DNA of 64,000 bases, from NCBI GenBank assembly GCA_018806915.1, contig JAGKQI010000079.1:1329001-1393000 (forward strand), written 5' to 3'. Positions 1-12,493 of the stretch are shown here, in pieces. The notes beneath the pieces were generated by a model. The model was not told the DNA's origin. It ran no database searches and was given only the letters and a program-made list of their open reading frames with translations. Source of the DNA: Phytophthora colocasiae (Eukaryota > Oomycota > Peronosporomycetes > Peronosporales > Peronosporaceae). Each line of letters begins with the position of its first letter. Position 1 is the first letter of the stretch. A program made the translations under genes and the position numbers.

Positions 1-2757
1 GGAATAATTCACCCGGTCCGGTTCACAGGTCATGTCCTGAATGATGCCGAACTCAGGTATCATATTGCTGAGAAAGAGGCGATCGCGATCCTCAGAGTTT
101 TGGAGAATTTCAGAGCTCTGGTGGAGTCAAGTCCGGTGATTGCGGTCTATACCAGATACTCTGTCCTGAAATGGTTGTTGACATCGAGCTCCACCGACGG
201 CAGAAACGTCAAGTGGGGTCTGAAGTTGTCGCAGTGGAACTTGGAGATCCGCCGGATTCAGCGTGATGAAGATGGACTCCCAGCTATACTCGGCGCGGGC
301 ATTACCCCCAGGGAGCATCTGGACGAAGTCTCTGAAAATCTGATTCCAGTCAAGGGGTGAGTCAAACCGCCAGTTCCTATCAGTGTGGAAATGCTGGAAG
401 CAGACTATCAGGGTTATGTTCTGAGTTTCGACGGTGCCGCAAAGACGTCTACTCGTTTGGGAAGCTGCGGGTGTATACTCTGGAAACTCCCGGGGTGGAG
501 TGTCCTGGAAGCCCGAGGATTTCCTCTAACGGATGTCACGGTGAACGACTCAGAGTACTGTGGCCTGAATTATGGTCTGAAGATAGCGCTCGACCACGGA
601 ATACAGGAGCTAGTGGTTGTGGGAGACTCACGCATCGCGATACAACAGGCTTAGGGACTAATCAACTGCAATCAGCCTAACTTGCAACGGAGGTTAGCCG
701 AATTTGAGTCTCTGAAAACCAAGTTTCAGACTCTGAAGTTGGTGCACGTGAAACGCGAGTTCAACCAAGCGGCGGATTACCTGACCTCGAAGACTTTGAC
801 CCTTGGGGAAGCTTGGCGGGTACAAGATGATGATGAACTTATGCACCTGCAGCTGGTATCCAAGGTTCAAGAGAAACTGATGAAGCCTCGCTCAGTCCCG
901 ACCATGAAAGTTCAAGAGTCGAAGATACCAGACTCCGAAAATCATAATGCGTCACCAGAATCTGAGGATGTTTCTGGTCCGGAATCCGCACCCCTGCCTC
1001 GATCAGCCAGAATATTGGTTGCCGTAACCCGTGCCCAAGCTCCGCCTGACGCTAATCCGCCTGAGGATGATGACGAACGAGAACCTTTGGGGCCTTTGGA
1101 GTTCCAGGCAGAACGCTGGCGACGGATTAAGGCGCATCAGAGCCAGGACCCGCACTTGGTTGGGCTCATGAAGTTTCTGAAGGGCGACGTGGGAGATTTA
1201 CCACGACCCCGAGTCAGGAAACTTGCCAGAATCGCCGAGGACTTTGTTCTGGATTCTAGAGATGTACTTTATCGCCTGAGTCGTGCCACTCGAGAGCGGC
1301 CCCGGGACAATGTTGATGAACTCAGATTGGTGGTTCCCAGAGACTTGTATCCAGACTTGTTGCACTATGCTCATGGAGACTACCAGGGTGGACATCAAGG
1401 AATCAGGAGAACCTTTGAGAAGCTGAGTTCGGAGTTTTACTGGTTGGGCATGTATGCCGATGTGGAAAGATTCGTGAAGGAATGTGTGGACTGTGCCAGT
1501 GGCAAGGGGCGACCCCCAAATCCCGGACCGTCACCTGGGAATATAGAGCCCAGCCGGCCGTTTGAAGTGGTGTCTATGGATTTTGTAACCCACATGCCGA
1601 AATCAGCACGTGGAAACACATTTCTCTTGCTGTTCCAGGATATGTTTTCAGGATACGTGATGTGCAAGCCGATGAGTGTCACCACTGCTCAAGATGTAGC
1701 AGAGACATATGAGGAACGCGTTTTCAGAAACTTTAGAGCTAGCTCTCTGATTCGTCATGATCAAGATCCTCGCTTCATGAGTGAGGTGTTCAAATGTTTC
1801 AGAGAGCTTTTGGGTAGCAGACAACGAGCTACTCTAGGATACCGGCCTCAAGCCAACGGCCAGCAGGAGCGATCAGTACAGACTGTGGTGCGCGCAATTA
1901 AGGCATATATCTCTGAAGCTGATCAGAGTGATTGGGATGATCATGCTGAACGACTGATGTTCGCTTTGAATACATCCTTCGACGCCACTCGTCTGGAGAC
2001 ACCTTTTTATTTGGTGCACGGTTGGGATGCTCACGGTACGGTGTCCGCAATGCTTGGACCCAAGCCGTCGACGACTCAGGAGCGAACTGCTTACGAATGG
2101 AGAAGGAAGATGCAACGAGACTATAGTTATGCTCTGGCGTGCGCCGAAGATCTCCAGAAGAAGGCAAAACGTGATCGGTCTGAAGAGCAAACCAGAAAGT
2201 GGAACGAGTTATCAGAGCATTTGAAGTCAGGTTTTGCTGTAGGCGACGCCGTATGGCTCTACATCCCAAAGGTACAAACGGGGTTGAGCAGGAAACTGGC
2301 GCACATGTGGCACGGACCTTTCAGGATCGAGGAGATGCTGGACGATTTCAGGGTGCGACTCGGGGTTGAAGATACTGGCTATCGTGTAAACCCCTGGGTG
2401 CATGTGAGCCGCCTGAAACCTAGAGCCCTGTTTCCCAGACGACCAGCAGCAGAGCTTCAGATCCCAGAAGATGATGACTTTGACGCTGCCTTGTTACCAG
2501 AGGATAGTTGGGAACATGATACTGAAAACGACGAGTATGAAGTGGAGAAGATTCTGGATACCCGCTGGAGCAAGCGTACCAGGACGTCTAAACGCTTGCG
2601 CGAATATCTGGTTAAGTGGAAAGGTTACGATGAAACTGAGTGGTTACCACTATCGAAGTTGAACTGTGGAGCATTACTTTATGAATTCAAACAGAGTGCA
2701 CGAGCACGAGCTCGTTTTCAGGCAATGCAGGCTGGAGATGATCACCCCAGAGTCTAA
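1..2757 (+). pseudogene. Element G pol, 3' part: RNase H, second RNase H, integrase, chromodomain
   Basis: The reading frame enters from the left edge within the RT-linked RNase H (HIAEKEAIAIL) and stays in frame 1 to the TAA at 2755-2757. It is interrupted by TGA at 358-360 and TAG at 652-654. A second, plant/archaeal-type RNase H lies at about 415-800 (SFDGAAK, GDSRIA, then NQAADYL). Integrase follows: HHCC zinc finger (H-x-x-H near 1365-1390, CVDC near 1485), catalytic DDE residues in MDFVTH (about 1576), HDQDPRF (about 1757) and QANGQQER (about 1850). A chromodomain is at about 2530-2660 (EVEKIL, LVKWKGYDETEWLP). Chromodomain plus dual RNase H is the architecture described for oomycete Chronos elements. 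The two stops make this copy dead, although the integrase part (682-2757) is open. Homologous to, but clearly diverged from, the pol at 25713-29698. Confidence 0.93.
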
Positions 2758-3143
2758 TGACTCTGAAAACACATCTGGAAGTCTGATATCTGAAGGATTT
2801 CAGACATCGACTTTCAGAGAATGGTAATCTGAGTGCATGTTTCTCAGAGTCTTATTTCTGAAATTCGTGTGTTTGGATATGTGATCAATCATGTTACTGC
2901 TTATATAAAAACGACTGTGTGAATGTGAATGTGGAAGTGAATTTGTGGAGAATTAAGTGCTGAAGGATACGAGGTTATGAGCAATGAGATGAGGAGAAGC
3001 AACGTGATTAAGTGGAGTAATATTGGAAAAGTTAAGGGAATAGGAGGCTACACTGAGGCCGGGGTTTACGTCACGAATGCAGACAACTATTGGGCTTCTC
3101 AAAATGCAGCCTTCCCGTGGGTACCATGATGGACATCTGATCC
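2758..3143. other. Element G spacer between convergent pol and antisense gene
   Basis: This 386-bp stretch has no credible coding frame. The pol gene (+) and the antisense gene (-) end toward each other across it. It is AT-richer than its flanks and contains a TATA-like TTATATAAAA at 2901-2910. It also holds several CTCTGA/TCAGAG motifs typical of this element. Whether the TATA-like string is used is unknown. Confidence 0.6.
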
Positions 3144-6100
3144 TCAATAGCGAAGAGAGATCGGGTTCTCAGAACGCTCCGTAGGTGTCATCAAGTCCTT
3201 CTTGATATCAGCAGGGACGTACTGGAGCCACTCTCCGTCCACATTTACCGTGGCCCAATGCATCCGAGCAGGCTCAACAGCATCCAAGTCACCCAGTTGC
3301 GTCTCCAGACTCAGACACTTGGGACCACCGAGCTCTGCGACTCTGGGATCTTGCCAGATCCAGGGACAGGACTTGTCAGGAAGCACCCAGATGCCGGGCT
3401 CTGAGAGTATCGACTCTGGAAAATCCTTGTGCTTCAAGACCTTTCGGATGAGAGCATTGTGTTGACGGATCATAGCCCCTCGACGCATGGCCCGATACTT
3501 GTGAAGCTCCGCAGACTTGTCGTCAGCTTCGACGTCCATGATCACCCAATGCGTTCGCTCCCAGAAGGCTTGAGCGTACTTTTTTCATGCTGCGCACGAT
3601 GTCTTCCACGTCAGCCAACACCATGGGTCCCAGTTCATCCCGCTTGTGGAAGTAAAACTCTGAGAATTGGTTGTCGAACATGACTTCCCAAGGGGCGCGC
3701 TTCTTGCGGATGACCGCACAGTACCGCTCAGAGTCCCAGCGCTTCTTGAGGATGGCACATCAGTGTTTGTGCACCTCGTAGTCTGGGAAACCCAATGTCT
3801 GGCCAGTGGTGGTCCTGGTGGAGCTCACTCGCTGTACTCTGATGCCATAGTACAACCAGGAGGATGCTTCACAGTCTGGTGTTTCCACCACCTGGAGCTC
3901 CTTGACCGTCAGGGAATTATAGGACTTGGATACCAGACTACGTGCTTTCCCAGAAGAACTTTTAGACTTCGATCCACTTCCACTGGTGGATTTCGGACGA
4001 GACTTGGGACTGGTGTGGGCCTTTATGGACGCCAGACTCCTCTTGGACTTCTTGGTGGGGATGATAGGCCCATCATCAGAGTCTGAGTCGGCATCAGAGT
4101 CCCGGGGACGCTTGGAACCAGGACGTGGGTGGTCATCAGACTTCTTGTCTCCAGACTTCCTGCTCCCGGACTTCTTGTCCCCAGACTTCTTGTTCCCAGA
4201 ATTCTGGTCTTGAGACTTCTTACTGTCAGACTTGTCACCCTCAGAATCGCTGTCGTCGGACGCACCGTCACCTGAGCTCTCGCCGTCATCTTCGTCTTCG
4301 GACTCGACTGCGCCAGAATCTTTGTAATCAGGATCATCCTTGGGGTTGTCAGCGGTGGACTCGACATCACTTTCTGGATAATTGACGTGGCCATCCAGGT
4401 CACCCCAAGCCGCAGGCTCGGTACCAGCCGAGATATGACGATCCACCACCTCGTCAGCCATCTGGTAGTAGACCTCAGGGACATACTTGGCCCAAGGAGT
4501 AGAATTCAGACGACGAGAAAACACCAGACTCACCAACATCTGGATGAGAACCGGACTGCTGAAGAGGCTGTGAGCCTCCCTGTCTGACGCCAACCACTCC
4601 ATGGCTTTGTCGTACTTGATCCCAGACAGCAGAGCTTGGCGGAGGTCAGGACGAGCTTCTTTCCAGACCACATCACCAGGAAGCATCTTGTACACTTCAG
4701 ACTTGGCCACTTTGGAACCTGCATTCGCCGAAAGCACAGAATCTTCGACGGGCTTGTGTCCGGAGGGGCGACGCTGCAAATTCTTAAGGTCCCACTTGAA
4801 CGGCCGTTTAGGGGATGACTTCAGAGTCTGGGGTTTCTGAGGATACAGCAGATACCGTGGACTCTCGCTCTTGGACTCCGAAGACTGAGTACTCGGACGG
4901 GTGAGATCCAGAATTCTGGTGGCCTTCGCAGCTTTCTCAGCAGCCTGACGAGCTCGTTCCTCAGAGAGCCGTTTCTTGAAATCAGGAACGGGTTTCTTCC
5001 GCGCGTCTAAAGCTGTCACACTGAGGACGGTCGTCCAGTTATCAGGGACGATAGTGTCCTCTTGATATGACACCAGAAGGTCATGAAGCCGATCCCAATT
5101 ACCAGAAATTTCAGAGTTCTCTTGTAAGAACTCTGAGAATCCCCATGGATCTGTGGGCTTGACTTCAGGACGCGACTTCAGGATCGAGACCTGCGCCTGA
5201 AGATCGGCGACTTGGGACTTCAGACTTGCCTTGTCCGACTCCAGAGCTTCCACTTGGTCCTGGTAGTGAGCCTTGAGGTCCTGAATCTCCGAAGCCATGC
5301 TTCTTCTACCACACCGGCGTCTTGCTGGGCACACTTTAGCTCGTGCTTCCAGTATTGACAGTGGAGTACCCACTCACGCTTGATTTCTTCACACGCAGAG
5401 CGCGCTGCTGCCGCATCGATCAAGGCGACGCCGTTCTGAGAACCAACGCGTTCTCGAAGGCGGCGGTGAGCAGCAGTCATAAGTTTTAGGCATCCAGCCG
5501 TCCGAAAAACTTTTTCAGCAAGTCGAGTAGGGGAGACGTGAGAAACCAGAGACCCCAGTTCCCGGCGAACCTCCACAGACGACGTCAGAGCATCCAGAGT
5601 GCGCACGTCTGGAGTCTGAGCACACGGAGACACGACTTCGTCAGGATCGTAGCTTGGGATCACCCGCTCCAGCTCTCGGAGGTCTTCATCAGTGAGTGCC
5701 TCGTAACCCACGAGTACACAGGGGCCACCGTACGCGTTCGCTATGTGGCGCCCTCTTCTGAAGTCTTCAGCTCGTGCAGGAGTACTCACCAGAAAAGCAC
5801 GTCCCTCTGGTTTGACAATGGGAGCGACATAATTCTGGAGGAACATCAGAGTCCCCCAACGCCGTGACTTGGTCTCCTGTAGCCGTCACCAGACCCTGAC
5901 GAAATAGCCGATCGACCTCCTCCGTGGACAGAAGCCGTGGGGCGCCGAACGCCCGCGGTCTGAAGACACCAGGAGTTCCCTCAGAGAATTCAGAACTGGA
6001 ACCCCCACATGAAGCAGCCAACGGCGAAAGATCACCTGAGCCAGCCGAGTCAATACCATCACCAGGGAGATTCTCATCCAGATCATCGACTTGTGAACTC

Positions 6101-6279
6101 TTAGGCTTGGAAGCATGGGCTGGGGCGCTAGAGCTGCCACCTGGCGATGTGGCTGAACCAACATCTCCACCCTGCACCACACTGGCAGTTGCCGAAGCAG
6201 GACAGGTGCCTGTGGCGTCGCCTGCCACCCCACTCGCTGAGGCGTTTGAGCTCAAAGAAGCGTTCGTTTCCTCAGTCAT
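3144..6279 (-). pseudogene. Element G antisense gene: acidic coiled-coil protein of unknown function
   Basis: The gene runs against the retrotransposon, from an ATG at 6279 near the 3' LTR to a TGA at 3144. It is spread over three frames (6279-5767, 5846-5220, 5373-3760) plus a C-terminal piece (3545-3144), so at least three frameshifts break it. In order it encodes a Ser/Ala/Gly-rich acidic N-terminus, a conserved block containing YGGPCVLVGYEALT, a coiled-coil (EIQDLKAHYQDQVEALESDK), a globular block (VWKEARPDLRQALL to WAKYVPEVYYQMADEV), a long Ser/Asp/Lys-rich low-complexity linker with repeated S-G-D-K-K-S units, and a C-terminal block with SWLYYGIRV, GFPDYE and SEPGIWVLPDKSCPWIWQDP. These blocks match the antisense genes at 12856-15643 and 29995-32781 in the same order. 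I recognise no known domain; function is unknown. Confidence 0.8.
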
Positions 6280-6640
6280 GAGCGAAAGGACGGAGTTTTG
6301 AAAATGATGGCCCGTTGGGCGAGTCAAATTAAAGTTTCTGAGTCTGAGAGAATCAGACTGTGCGACGGGGCACCAGAGACTCTGAAAACCGGGCAACTGG
6401 CAAAGAGTTGCAGCTACACTACCCTCTGAAAACCGTCTATCAGAATGTTTGATAGGCCTGGCCATGATACACAGCTTGGAGAAAGTTCCGCACTGATGGA
6501 TCATGACCAGGAGGGGCGTTTGACATGATGTTATTTCCGATTTTCGAGCGACAGGTGGATATTACGTTACGATGTGATTGGTTATACTATGGGTTATAAG
6601 CGAAAGGGATTTTGGGACGCGGCCGCACCGGTGCGACATC
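6280..6640. other. Element G region between antisense-gene start and 3' LTR
   Basis: Non-coding 361 bp. By position it should hold the antisense gene's promoter (read leftward) and the polypurine tract for plus-strand priming (read rightward). A purine-rich string AAGCGAAAGGGA at about 6599-6610 is a candidate tract, but it is not directly adjacent to the proposed LTR start. No other feature is seen. Confidence 0.45.
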
Positions 6641-8206
6641 TGTGGAAGATTGTGGATAAACCTTCGCCTGACTGTAAAGGGGCCCAAAGGACCAGAAGTG
6701 TACTTCAGAGTGTGCACAACTCTGAAGGTCAACTACACTCTGTCTGGTCACCGGACTTTCCCCGACGATGAGTGCATAAGTTCTGGCGGAAAGTCTCTCA
6801 GAAGAACGTATCTCTGAGAGACCTCATCCCGTTACTGTCCAGCGCGACGATTGATGGTCCAAGGATTCACAATATATACCCGCAGAGACCAAGTATCGCG
6901 CGCCGGACGCCGCGCACCCGCGCAACCCTCAAGATTTTCATGTACGTTGTAGCATTGGTGCTCCGTACTCTGGTTTCGTACTCAAGACTCTGGTATCTCT
7001 AACTCTGAGTGACTAAGACTCTGAAAACCAAGTGATATCAGACTCTGAAAACCAGGATACCAGACTCTGAAACCGCCAAAGATCCAAGACCATACTGAAA
7101 CCAAGTAAACCCAAGTTCAAGTCACGCATTCAAGTGATTACTGACCTGCACATCCCACGTAAGGACGTCTCTACCTGTTAACCCATCGAGATCGGTTGCG
7201 CAGACTGCATACTGAAGCCAAGTCAAGATATCTGATGCATACAAGAACCAAGTGTACCTGACATACGAAGACTGACTGCACAAAGGACGCAAAAGACGAC
7301 AAGAAGAAGAGAGTTACCAGAGATATATGATAGTTATGAGGAAGATAAACGATAAACAGAGTTCAATTTGTCGTGTAGCCCAGAAGTCGCTGTATTTCTG
7401 CCTGCAAGGCCACGCCAAGGTTTGGTGCCGTGTGATCTCTCGCCTATTCAATCCCCTTAGGCGGAGATCAGGTAACGTAGCGACCTGAAAGGACCCGCCT
7501 ATTCCATATCCTAGTTGGGTCGTTTGTTTTGTCTCTAGCGGTAGCCCATTTCATATTGCTCGTTTGGACAGGCTCTGGAAACTAGACAGTCGTTTTCAGA
7601 GTGCAAGGTAGACTGTTATATATAGCCGATTGTATTGGTTTATATTTTCCCTCTATACTAGAGGGTGGTGCGCGAACGTAAAGGGATACCAGACAGACCA
7701 GGTGTCTGGTAGCTAGTCCCTAGTTGACCTGGAGTGTTAGCCCACCGTTCAAGGGCCTAGAAAGAATAAGAACGGCTGTATATAGTTGTATATTTCCGAA
7801 CTCTGTATATTGGTTGTTTATCTCTGAAAGTCAGGTATCTCGGTTCTGGATTTGTGATATTCAGCTACCGATTTCAGACTTTCTCTGGTATAGTAACCTC
7901 TTTTCGACCACCGACTTCCTGGAAAACACTTTGTTTTCCAGAGATTCCGACTCCCAAGCGCTCCTGGAAGGATTTCCTGAATACCGACACCAGACTCCAA
8001 GGGAACTCCAACTTCTCTTCACAATACATTCTCAGACTCCGGCGAGGGTCATATTTCCGAAGACAACGAACCCACGAGGATACCGCAAGGTACCACACGC
8101 CAACCTACCGTTGTACGGCTCTGAAAACCCCTTTTCAGTAGTCGTATAACTAGGGTTCACTATACGCCCCCTGCTCCGCGACCAAAGTTTCACCGACTTT
8201 GCGACA
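6641..8206 (+). repeat. 3' LTR of element G
   Basis: The proposed start TGTGGAAGATTGTGG resembles the H/I LTR start TGTGAAGATGTGG. The end, ...TTTGCGACA at 8206, is fixed because sequence from 8207 on matches the inverted J-family LTR. TG...CA ends and 1566 bp agree with the 1517-bp H LTR. It shares with the other LTRs a conserved stretch near 7738-7830 (CACCG.TCAAGGGCC, AAAGAATAAGAA.CGGCTGTATA). It contains many CTCTGA motifs, three in a tandem-like cluster at 7015-7075. The start coordinate is the weak point. Confidence 0.7.
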
Positions 8207-8683
8207 ACTCCCCCTCCAACAGTTAACCAAATATACAAGAGAGTTAAACCAAAATATACAACCGCTTCTTATTCTTTAGCGGTGGGCACTGCAAATGCCA
8301 GTACGACTAGAGCAAAGTCCGGAACACTGGCACAGTTCCGGGGCTCTTTAAACAGCGCACCACTTCCGATATATTCACTAGGAATCTCCAGAAGAATAGA
8401 ATCCAATATATATGTTCAAAATACTATGTAGTATTAAGAACACAGTCCAAATACACAAGCAGTCAAATCAATCAATTTTAGGGGTGATTACCACTAACCT
8501 CCCAAAACGCAGTTATAATATGAAATAATACCCGAAAGTATCAACTGGAATATGAAATGGAAGGGGTCACGCCCGGGATACGCCGCCCGGATCACCTTTT
8601 CAACTTGGTCTTACCCTGGCGGAGATTCACGCGGCGGTGACGCTTGTCGACGCGGCCTGACGCTTGTTCGGCTACACGTGAAG
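8207..8683 (-). repeat. Partial J-family LTR, inverted, host of the G and H/I insertions
   Basis: This is the reverse complement of 62624-63087, within the + strand J LTR at 62537-63450, with roughly 90 percent identity by eye (shared AACAGTTAACCAAATATACAAG, TCGGAACACTGGCACAGT). It starts where G's LTR ends, at ACTCC (ACTTC in the other J copy), a likely target-duplication half. It stops at 8683, where H's LTR begins. The last 9 bp of this same LTR (AGAGTCACA) reappear at 34663-34671, after the H/I complex. Confidence 0.88.
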
Positions 8684-10200
8684 TGTGAAGATGTGGCTCC
8701 AGTTTTTACGGAGTAAATACCCCAGCTACGCTCTGATTGGCTCCGAAAGAACTACATTGGGACGCTGCGAGCCAAGGAGGATTGAATGGACGAAATAAAT
8801 GTGGATTCCGGAGAGCCCAGGCGAAGTCAGTCCAAGATCTCCAGTTGGGACTCCAAGTGGTATATGTCTGGTTGGACGTACATACTCAAGTCAAGTGATT
8901 TCCTGGACTGCCGCCTTCTGCCCAGTTGACAGTTACCTGATTTCGAGATATTGGAGTTACTTTTGGATGTCCAAGTGGAAGAAGGCTGTTTGGACTGAAC
9001 AGGTCCAACCGGACCAGTCCAGATTTGTACCCAGAGTCTAACCGGACTAGCCCTGATTTGTACCCACAATCGGCCGTTGAAGATCCGACCATACTAGACC
9101 CAAGTGTTTTCCGACCGACCAAGACGACCGACCATGATTTGTTCGGCACAGCTGGAATTCGGCCATGTTCTTCGGTGTTCTTCGGATGTGTCAGGTCGCC
9201 TCCGGATGAGTACGCCTCTGCCTTTAGTGAAACCAAGTCTATTTTGCATGTTTAGCTTTACAACGGATAGTTATATATTAAAGAGAGTTCAATTTGCCAC
9301 CAAGGGCGCAAGTGGAAGAGCGGGAGGTTTCCCATAAGCCACCACTGTGAGCACTGACGACCAGCCTCGAAGTCGAGGGCTCGGAGTCAGCACAATCGTC
9401 AGGCCGCGTCGACTATCGTCACCGCCGCGTGAATCTCCGCCAGGTTAAGACCAAGTTGGGAAGGTGATCCGGGCGGCGATTCCCGGGCGTGACCCCTCCC
9501 ATTTCATATTCCAGTTGGACATTCCAAACGGTCGTTTGGTTTGTACATTTCATATTACAACTGCGTTTTAGGAGGTTATTAGTAGTCACCCCTGAAATTG
9601 ATTGATTGATTGACTGCTGTGTGATTGGACTGTATTTGTGTGTGTGTATTTTGGAGTGCTCTATAGTATTCCTGGTATATTTGGATAATTGTCTTCTGGG
9701 AGTCCAAGTGGACTTGCCAGAAGTGGTGCGCTGAAGGACCCCGGGACTGTGCCAGTGTCCCGGTTGGGGTGTCCAACGTCGTACTGGCATTTGGAGTGCC
9801 CACCGCTCAAGGGCCGGAAAGAATAAGAAGCGGCTGTATATTTGCATTTAACTCTCTTGTATATTGGTTATCTGTTGTTGGAAGGCTTTGCTAATAGTCT
9901 CTCACCTGCATTCAGACTCAACCACTGCATTTGGAAGTGCATTAGCACTCTGCATCTGGATCCAGTCAAGCTTTTGGAAGTAACTCATCCAGGTGGAACT
10001 CCTTGCGTTCGAAGACAAACGACAACTACGAGGGTAGTCACAAGGTCACACGCCAACCCTCCTTCCGGATACCCATTTGGATCCCGGTTGGAGGTTCTGA
10101 CTTTCGTTAGTCCGACCGGACATCTTTCCAGTCGGACTTATTTTCCGGAAGACACGCTATACGCACCTGGGCGGGAAAAGTGTTCACCCACTTCGCCACA
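8684..10200 (+). repeat. 5' LTR of element H
   Basis: 1517 bp, TGTGAAGATG...CTTCGCCACA, nearly identical to the LTRs at 18172-19806 and 33144-34662 and to the inverted one at 10978-12493. A primer-binding site follows after 2 bp. The flank on the left (CGTGAAG) shows no duplication of the right flank of the complex at 34663. Small open frames inside (for example 9842-10276) recur identically in every LTR copy and are not regarded as genes. Confidence 0.95.
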
Positions 10201-10202
10201 GC

Positions 10203-10227
10203 TGGTGCGCGTGCCCGAATTCGAACC
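10203..10227 (+). other. Primer-binding site of element H
   Basis: Starts TGGTGCGCGTGCCCG two bases after the LTR. Its complement ends ...GCGCACCA and includes the TTCGAA of a tRNA T-loop, so about 25 nt match a tRNA 3' end including acceptor, T-stem and T-loop. The same site occurs at 19809-19833 and, with one difference, at 63453-63477. I could not assign the tRNA isotype. Confidence 0.85.
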
Positions 10228-10306
10228 GAGGATATCACCGAGTTATCTTTATATTTTGATTAGTTTCGGGGTTTGAGTACTAACTAACTTTTTGATCGTG
10301 GTTGTT

Positions 10307-10977
10307 ATGACTGGAAGTGAAACTACACGCGAAGGAAGAGGCGACGCGTCTGGAAGCGGTATGGCTACGAGAGCGTCGAGAAGGTTGAAAGGGCAGCAGC
10401 CTGAGGAGCATGAAGATTTGGAAACCATTGTGAGAAGAAATCGTCAGGCGAACGCTGCGGAGCGGAAGGCTGCCCTTGAGGCGAAGGAATTGCTGGAACG
10501 TGTAGAAGTCCAGTCGGAGGCCGACCAGTTGGACGCGCACCACGCGAGTCAAGACGGAAGTGCTTCCGAGGAAGCTTCGGATGGAGAAGCGATCCTGAGC
10601 AGGAGGAGTCCGGGTCCGAGGAGGATCCGGATGGAGAAGAGGAGTCTGGATCGGATGTCGACCCGGACGAAGACCCTTCAGATGAGTCCGGTCAGGAGGT
10701 GTCCGAAGGGGAGGAGATCGAAGCTGTGGAAAACGAGGATGAGGACTCCGATGGAGAGGACGCGTTTGAAGATGTCCAGGTGGAGGATCGAGTTCCGGAT
10801 TCTCCTCCCTTGGAAGATTTTCATTTGGATGCTGATGCCCCCGTTGGACTGGCTTCAGTCGAACAGGAGTATCGACCATTGTCACCGGTCCGCGAGGACA
10901 TTGCGCTGGAAGACACGATCGTGACTTCGCCGATGACTCCGGACGTCCAAGTGCCACCACTGATTCCGGACGAATCA
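10307..10977 (+). pseudogene. Element H gag, 5' fragment
   Basis: Begins with MTGSETTREGRG and is nearly identical to 19913-20583. It encodes an Arg-rich segment (RRNRQANAAERKAALEAKELLERV) and then a strongly acidic Glu/Asp/Ser stretch. The frame changes near 10590: the N-terminal frame and the acidic frame ending ...LIPDES differ by one base register, and the J gag at 63567 reads straight through here. The fragment ends at ATCA (10974-10977), where an inverted LTR begins. The rest of this gag lies inverted at 16473-18171. Confidence 0.88.
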
Positions 10978-12493
10978 TGTGACGAAGTGGGTGAACACTT
11001 TTCCCGCCCAGGTGCGTATAGCGTGTCTTCCGGAAAATAAGTCCGACTGGAAAGATGTCCGGTCGGACTAACGAAAGTCAGAACCTCCAACCGGGATCCA
11101 AATGGGTATCCGGAAGGAGGGTTGGCGTGTGACCTTGTGACTACCCTCGTAGTTGTCGTTTGTCTTCGAACGCAAGGAGTTCCACCTGGATGAGTTACTT
11201 CCAAAAGCTTGACTGGATCCAGATGCAGAGTGCTAATGCACTTCCAAATGCAGTGGTTGAGTCTGAATGCAGGTGAGAGACTATTAGCAAAGCCTTCCAA
11301 CAACAGATAACCAATATACAAGAGAGTTAAATGCAAATATACAGCCGCTTCTTATTCTTTCCGGCCCTTGAGCGGTGGGCACTCCAAATGCCAGTACGAC
11401 GTTGGACACCCCAACCGGGACACTGGCACAGTCCCGGGGTCCTTCAGCGCACCACTTCTGGCAAGTCCACTTGGACTCCCAGAAGACAATTATCCAAATA
11501 TACCAGGAATACTATAGAGCACTCCAAAATACACACACACAAATACAGTCCAATCACACAGCAGTCAATCAATCAATCAATTTCAGGGGTGACTACTAAT
11601 AACCTCCTAAAACGCAGTTGTAATATGAAATGTACAAACCAAACGACCGTTTGGAATGTCCAACTGGAATATGAAATGGGAGGGGTCACGCCCGGGAATC
11701 GCCGCCGGATCACCTTCCCAACTTGGTCTTAACCTGGCGGAGATTCACGCGGCGGTGACGATAGTCGACGCGGCCTGACGATTGTGCTGACTCCGAGCCC
11801 TCGACTTCGAGGCTGGTCGTCAGTGCTCACAGTGGTGGCTTATGGGAAACCTCCCGCTCTTCCACTTGCGCCCTTGGTGGCAAATTGAACTCTCTTTAAT
11901 ATATAACTATCCGTTGTAAAGCTAAACATGCAAAATAGACTTGGTTTCACTAAAGGCAGAGGCGTACTCATCCGGAGGCGACCTGACACATCCGAAGAAC
12001 ACCGAAGAACATGGCCGAATTCCAGCTGTGCCGAACAAATCATGGTCGGTCGTCTTGGTCGGTCGGAAAACACTTGGGTCTAGTATGGTCGGATCTTCAA
12101 CGGCCGATTGTGGGTACAAATCAGGGCTAGTCCGGTTAGACTCTGGGTACAAATCTGGACTGGTCCGGTTGGACCTGTTCAGTCCAAACAGCCTTCTTCC
12201 ACTTGGACATCCAAAAGTAACTCCAATATCTCGAAATCAGGTAACTGTCAACTGGGCAGAAGGCGGCAGTCCAGGAAATCACTTGACTTGAGTATGTACG
12301 TCCAACCGGACATATACCACTTGGAGTCCCAACTGGAGATCTTGGACTGACTTCGCCTGGGCTCTCCGGAATCCACATTTATTTCGTCCATTTAATCCTC
12401 CTTGGCTCGCAGCGTCCCAATGTAGTTCTTTCGGAGCCAATCAGAGCGTAGCTGGGGTATTTACTCCGTAAAAACTGGAGCCGCATCTTCACA
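10978..12493 (-). repeat. Inverted H/I-family LTR (3' LTR of the inverted segment)
   Basis: Reverse complement of the 8684-10200 LTR, 1516 bp, TGTGACGAAG... at left and ...CATCTTCACA at right. It abuts the broken gag at ATCA on one side and the non-coding leader of the antisense gene on the other. In the inversion model it is a hybrid of I's outer LTR and H's original 3' LTR. Confidence 0.95.

Noticed and set aside
9842..10276. Open frame (MHLTLLYIGYLLLEG...) repeated at 10821-11336, 19361 and 34304
   Set aside because: It is inside the LTR and recurs only because the LTR recurs; no coding signal beyond that.
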